Part shown: one piece after another, positions 58,901 to 64,000 of the stretch
Layout: each line of letters opens with the position of its first letter
Position numbering within the stretch: position 1 is the stretch's first letter
From: Gloeopeniophorella convolvens
Lineage: Eukaryota > Basidiomycota > Agaricomycetes > Russulales
Length of the DNA: 64,000 bases
Assembly: GCA_022496205.1 (NCBI GenBank)
Contig: WTXD01000057.1
Span: 62,001 to 126,000 of the forward strand
Direction: 5' to 3'
The notes under the pieces: model-generated
What the model was told of the DNA's origin: nothing
The model's input: only the letters and a program-made list of their open reading frames with translations
Databases searched by the model: none
Position numbers and translations under genes: made by a program

Positions 58901-61461
58901 AATCGTTCTTCAAGAATGACTTTCTTTCTTGGCTCGAAGCTCTCAGCCTACTCGGCGCCGTCAGTCTTGCCTCGCAGGCTTTGTTGACCGTGAAAGTCTG
59001 GCAGGCTCAAGTCCACGAAGACGTGAGTATTCTGAAGTGCTTTATCTGATATTTCGGTGGATCTCATGAGTCGTTCCTATAACAGTTGTCATTGACAGAC
59101 CTGCTGAAGACGCTCAAGGCGTGGACACATGACGCTTCGAAGTTCGTGCGTTATTTTGGGATGCCCATCGCACATAGCGCTCCACACCTCTACCTGTCCG
59201 CCCTCCCATTCGCTCCGGAAGCATCTATTATCTCCCAACATTATGCAAGATTGTTCCCGAGACTACTTTACCTGCGTCGGGGAAGGGTGTCGCTTTGGCC
59301 GGTGCAGGAAATGGTCATTCATGTGGACGGAGGGTGCAATAGCATTGCATTTTCGCCGGATGGTCGCCGTGTTGCCTCAGGCACGCATATCAACAGAATC
59401 GACGTCTGGGATGCAGACACAGGTCATGCTGTCGCAGGTCCATTCACCGGGCACACGGAGTCGGTCATGTCTGTCGCGTTCTCGCCGGATGGTCACCGTG
59501 TTGCCTCCGGCTCGTACGACATGACAATCCGGATTTGGGACACTGCGACAGGAGAGATCGTCGCAGGTCCATTCACCGGGCACACGGGCTTGGTCACGTC
59601 TGTTGCGTTCTCACCGGATGGTCACCGTGTTGCCTCCGGCTCAAGCGACGAGACAATCCGGATTTGGGATGCCGCGACAGGAGAGGTCATCGCAGGTCCA
59701 TTCACCGGGCACACGGAGTCGGTCACGTCTGTCGCGTTCTCACCGGATGGTTGCCGTGTTGCCTCTGGCTCGTACGACAGGACAATCTGGATTTGGGACG
59801 CTGCGACAGGAGGGATCGTCGCAGGCCCGTTCACCGGGCACACGAGCGGGGTCATGTCTGTTGCGTTCTCACCGGATGGTCACCGTGTTGCCTCCGGCTC
59901 GCACGACATGACAATCCGGATTTGGAACGCCGCGACAGGAGAGGTTGTCGCAGGTCCATTCGCCGGGCACACGGGTTCGGTCATGTCTGTCGCGTTCTCA
60001 CCGGACGGTCACCGTGTTGCCTCTGGCTCGCACGACATGGAAACCCGGATTTGGGATGCCGCAACAGGAGAGATCGTCGCAGGTCCATTTGCCGGGCACA
60101 CGTACTCGGTCACGTCTGTCGCGTTCTCACCGGATGGTCACCGTGTTGCCTCCGGCTCGCACGACAAGACAATCCGGATTTGGGACGCGGAGACAGGAGA
60201 GGTCGTCGCAGATCCAATCACCGGGCACACGAGCCGGGTCAGGTCTGTCGCGTTCTCACCGGATGGTCACCGTATTGCTTCCAGCTCGCATGACAAGACA
60301 ATCAGGATTTGGGACGCGGCAACAGGAGAGATCGTCGCAGGTCCATTCACCGGGCACACGGACTGGGTCATGTCTGTTGCGTTCTCGCCGGATGGTCACC
60401 GTGTTGCCTCCGGCTCGTTTGACAGAACAATCCGGATTTGGGACGCTGCGAAAGGAGAGGTCGTCGCAGGTCCACTCACCGGGCACACGGGTTCGGTCAT
60501 GTCTGTCGCGTTCTCACTGGACGGTCACCGTGTTGCCTCCGGCTCGTTTGACAGAACAATCCGGATTTGGGACGCTGCGAAAGGAGAGGTCGTCGCAGGT
60601 CCATTCACCGGGCACACGCACTGGGTCATGTCTGTCGCGTTCTCGCCGGATGGTCGCCGTGTTGCCTCCGGCTCGGAAGACATGACAACCCGGATTTGGG
60701 ACGCTGCGACAGGAGAGATCATCGCAGGTCCATTCACCGGGCACACGAGCTGGGTCATGTCTGTTGTGTTCTCACCAGATGGTCACCGTGTTGCCTCCGG
60801 CTCGTTTGACGAGACAACCCGGATCTGGGACGCTGCAACAGGAGAGGTCGTCGCAGGTCCATTCACTGGGCACACGAATACGGTCAACTCTGTCGCGTTC
60901 TCGCCGGATGGTCGCTGTGTTGCCTCGGGCTCAGACGATGAGACAGTTAGGATCTGGGATGTCGAGACGGGACAGGAGATCGCAGACCCATATACGGGGC
61001 ACATTGGCCCCGTCGTCTCCGTCGCGTTTTCGCCGAATGGTCAATTCATTGCCTCTAGCGCCCACAACAAAGCGGTTCGGTTGTGGGTTGTCAATGGACA
61101 TCCTGCAGATACTTCCACGCTATCGCAAGCACCCCGCACCTCATCCGATACCCCTGCCCATGAGACCCCCGATAGCGATTCATCGAGCTTCTCGAGTCGT
61201 CCCAGTAACCCCAGCGCCGCCAATCCGGTCCCGCGGGCTCTCTCTGACCGGTGGGTGATGGACAAGGATGGCTGGATCTACGGAGAGGACGGCGCCCTCC
61301 TCATGTGGGTTCCTGAACCGCATAGGGTTGGCTTTCGCTACCCGCGCGATGTGTGGGTCGCTCATTCGAACGAGACTGTCCTAGATACATCTAACTTCGT
61401 TCATGGGACTAATTGGACAATGTGTTACGCAGGAAAACCACAGAATCGTACGAAATCATAG
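55976..61461 (+). CDS. NLR-like signalling protein: C2 - NACHT - WD40 (first exon not found)
   Basis: A STAND ATPase of the fungal NLR class, inferred to act in the cytosol in non-self or damage sensing. Joined exons give a C2-like domain (AVVRASDLPRL, EFYVTATDG, SVRWDETLS, RLVVHVVARRRLLKDIPIG; about 55990-56330), a helical linker (56455-57450), NACHT with Walker A GQAGTGKSS (about 57639-57665), Walker B IFVVVDALDES (about 57937-57969) and ITSRPEKDI (sensor-like), a winged-helix-like region to 59022, then after the intron 59023-59085 a WD40 array. The array is 13 units of exactly 43 residues plus a diverged first one. The C-terminal cap (DGWIYGEDGALLMWVP, FVHGTNW) is shared, from memory, by many basidiomycete NACHT-WD40 proteins. 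The reading frame is intact throughout. The start is unresolved: no ATG in frame before the C2 exon. Confidence 0.88.
59428..61104 (+). repeat. Thirteen 129-base WD40 units in the NLR gene
   Basis: Unit starts are 59428, 59557, 59686 and on every 129 bases to 60976, with no length change. Each encodes 43 residues of the form VAGPFTGHT-xx-V-x-SVAFSPDGHRVASGS-x-D-x-TIRIWDAATGE. Neighbouring units are nearly identical; units 8 and 9 share their last 60 or more bases exactly. A diverged unit precedes the array (about 59311-59427), giving 14 blades, the number needed for two seven-bladed propellers. Confidence 0.95.
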
Positions 61462-63144
61462 TATCATCGCTTCACTGTATATTTACTGTACGCGGTATGA
61501 CGGTGTGGTCTGTGCGATGTAAGAGACTAGTTCTGCTGTGCATGGGTAGTGCCACGCGTGAGGATGGCGATCCGAAGGCCAATCTTGGCTAGAGTAACGG
61601 CGATTCGTATATACGCGCTTTGTTATACCCGCCGTCCATTTCTGCATAAGATCTACGGGTGAATATCTGAAGTCTGGTGAGGCGCACGTTAGTAGACTTA
61701 AAAGAAAAAAACACGACGTCCGGATCATTGCCGTAGTTTGGGACTTATGAGTACAGTCTAGCACAGTGCAGCGCTTACAGGTCTCATAAAGAACACATAA
61801 TACATGGAAGTGACTCACTGCAGGGAGTGCTCTACACGCACGACATTTCCACGCGCCCGTGGCGACCAACAGGACAAGCACTGGCTGCCAGCGTCCCTCA
61901 CCCTAGCTCCCACGCGTCAGGGTCCATTGCGAAGGTCTCGATGGTGAGTGGGCTGCCTTGCGTGATTGTTAGGGGCGAATACAATGCAGCCGGAATGGTG
62001 GGCGTGCGCCCTCTGGAGCGGAGGGTGAGCTCTCCATGGGTGCACATGCGGGGAAGGCAGAGCACATTCACCGACTTGTGCACGCGGGCCGCGTCAGCCG
62101 GGCCCGAACCTGCCACTGCCGCCAACAAGTAGATTATCTCCACGACGACGGTGCACGGCGCCACCAGATGCACACCAGCCTGGGACTGAGAGTCAATTAT
62201 CAGCTCCGAGGAGCCCATGAGACAAAGAGAACATACCTCTTTTCGAAGGTGGGATATGCTTCACTCCGATGGCGCGCGTTGCAGTCGGGTACCACGGGGA
62301 TAGGTCGTGGTAGAATAGGTGCCGATCACCTGCCTAGGGCAGGAACGGTTCGGAGCTGGGAAGAGCCTTAAATCAACAAGGTGGATGAGTCTGCGAGATG
62401 TATTCGCTAGTCGACAGGCGTTATTTATGGTTTCCCCTGTTCTAGCATGAGCCATGCATCCGAGTCACGCGCCATAGCACGAATCTAGAACTCGACTCAC
62501 CAAACTTTCACCGCGTGGAGTCCAGGAGGTGGACCACGGATAGAGGACTCGAGTGAACGCCTTGGAAAACGGTTCGTCCGCGCGTCAGCAACGGCAGGAG
62601 CGCTGTAGATCACGACGTCGAGTCTGAGCACGCGTGAGCCATTTGCATCGCGGTGGAGGCGGCGTAGCCGCCTGCGCGAGGAGCAAGGAGAAGGGTTCGG
62701 GCGCTTCTCCGCTACATTCCCGTCAGAGGGCTGGCTGCCAGGGACAGAGTCGTCTCAGAGCTTCTCCGACGTGAGGGCCAATTCTCCAAAGACGCGAGGC
62801 AGACTTGAGAGCGACATCCAGACAGAGCGTTGATCGTAGTGGTTAACAAGAAAGAGGACGCGACTGGAGAAGCCCGGACGTGACCGCAACTGGCACCCGT
62901 CTCGGTGCCTTGCCGCTCAGCCCGGTGAGCCCTCTCCAACGCACCACCATCTGCAGCTAGACTTTCGCTCTTGTAAAACTGTCCTTCAACGCTCTGCCAA
63001 GTGCCTCGGTGTCCGTAGACGCTCTGCCCTGACTCGGAGCTTCAAGCTTCAAGGGCCCAATCGATCTTCCCAGTGCTTCGGCCGTGATCTCGAAGGCCGC
63101 GATGACTCGAGTCATCTCCACCCTTGGCTCTTACTAGCTCTGAC
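61462..63144. other. Intergenic region with weak unassigned open frames
   Basis: The minus-strand frame 61898-62218 (LVAPCTVVVEIIYLLAAVAGS, then SPLTITQGSPLTIETF) has some protein character and may belong to a small unknown gene with exons at 61680-62340. I find no family or clear start. Otherwise nothing. Confidence 0.35.
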
Positions 63145-64000
63145 ATGTCTATCTCTAAGGACGATAGCATCCTCATCGTCGGCGCAGGCTGTTTCGGAAT
63201 ATCGACAGCCCACCATCTCCTGCAGCGAGGCTACACCAATATCACCGTCCTCGATCGCTCAGAGACGCTGCCTGCCCCGGACGCCGCGAGCACCGACCTG
63301 AACAAAGGTGAGTGCACGGCCTTGAACGTACCCCGCAGCCATCTCACGAAACCCACCCGCCTCCAGTCGTGCGCACATCCTACTCAGACTTCTTCTACTC
63401 CCAACTCGCCCGCGACGCGATCCAAGAGTGGAAGAAGACCGACGAGTGGGACGACATCTACAAAGAGTAAGCCCGCCCGCACACACCACACGCGCGCACA
63501 CACTCACACCCCCGCAGGAGCGGCGTCCTCGTCCTCGGCGCGCTAGACGAGCACCCCTACGCCGCGCGCGCCCACGCCCACGACACTGCCCTCGGCCTGC
63601 GCACGACACAGCTCCCGCCCGGCGCGCCCGTGCGCAGCGCCTTCCCGCCCGGCGCGCGCCCCGGCGCCGTCTTCGACCGCTCCCCGGCGTACCTGAACGC
63701 GGACTCGGGCTGGGCCGCCGCCGCGCGCGGCGTCGCGCGCCTCACGGAGCGTGTGCGCGTGCGGGGTGCGCGGGTGCTCGCGGGGACGCCCGTCGCGGGG
63801 CTGCTGCGCGAGGGCGGGCGCACGGTCGGCGTGCGGCTTGCGCGCGGCGGGGAGGTGCGCGCGGCGCGCGTGGTGCTGGCCACGGGCGCGTGGACGGCGT
63901 CGGTGTTCCGCGAGCTGGAGGGGCTCGGCGAGCGCTGCCGCGCGACCGGGTGAGCGCGCACACGCGCGCGCAGAAATGTACTTACCGATGTGTGCTGGCG
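63145..64000 (+). CDS. FAD-dependent amine/amino-acid oxidase (DAO family), 5' part
   Basis: The start is the ATG at 63145 (MSISKDDSI); the frame extends upstream only to a TTG. The Rossmann FAD-binding fold begins at once (ILIVGAGCFGISTAHHL, GXGXXG, acidic end of strand 2 in ITVLDR). After introns near 63307-63367 and 63469-63518 come VVRTSYSDFFYSQLARDA, EWDDIYKE and SGVLVLG, then an Ala/Arg/Gly-rich stretch to VVLATGAWT, the second dinucleotide-binding motif. A third intron starts at 63952 and the gene runs off the window. Order and wording fit the sarcosine oxidase / fructosyl amino acid oxidase / L-amino acid oxidase group, which oxidises secondary amines with release of hydrogen peroxide. 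The third exon is extremely GC-rich compared with the rest of the window. Confidence 0.85.

Noticed and set aside
59535..60685. Long alternative open frames (252 and 246 codons) inside the WD40 array
   Set aside because: They are out-of-frame readings of the in-phase 129-base repeat; the WD40 frame is the conserved one.

Overview
This window looks like nuclear DNA of a mushroom-forming basidiomycete (Agaricomycetes, probably a wood-decay polypore). The genes are cut by many short GT-AG introns of about 45-70 bases. The gene families fit that group: GH12 endoglucanase, cytochrome P450, an F-box protein, a seven-helix-like fungal membrane protein, HSL-type hydrolases and a C2-NACHT-WD40 receptor. 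There are no operons. Exon joins were read by eye from splice sites and protein continuity, so exon edges are approximate.

Layout. 1-3.5 kb: the 3' half of an ABCC (MRP-type) transporter with several frame breaks. 3.8-22.4 kb: a segmental duplication of about 5 kb (roughly 3.86-8.76 kb and 15.25-20.11 kb, direct orientation). Each copy carries one member of a zinc-finger family, and between the copies lie a fungal membrane protein, a serine-rich unknown gene and a small single-pass membrane protein. Two more diverged zinc-finger family members follow at 20.5-22.4 and 24.7-26.5 kb, giving four family members on one strand. 27-31.5 kb: an F-box protein and a broken P450. 33-37.6 kb: two tandem paralogues of an unknown family (new N-terminal domain, Ser/Thr linker, SAM-like C-terminus). 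38-43 kb: a mitochondrial MDL1/ABCB10-like half transporter and a GH12 endoglucanase. 43.2-54.4 kb: three tandem HSL-family alpha/beta hydrolases. 56-61.5 kb: a C2-NACHT-WD40 NLR-like protein with 13 near-identical WD40 units plus one diverged unit. 63.1 kb to the end: the start of an FAD-dependent amine/amino-acid oxidase.

The most notable items are the NLR with its repeat-homogenised WD40 array, the four-gene zinc-finger cluster with a 193-base promoter block that is identical between two otherwise diverged copies, and the two-gene SAM-like family. A recurring oddity is single-base losses, often in homopolymers, that break reading frames in many otherwise well conserved genes. This may reflect consensus error or real decay and matters for every 'pseudogene' call here.
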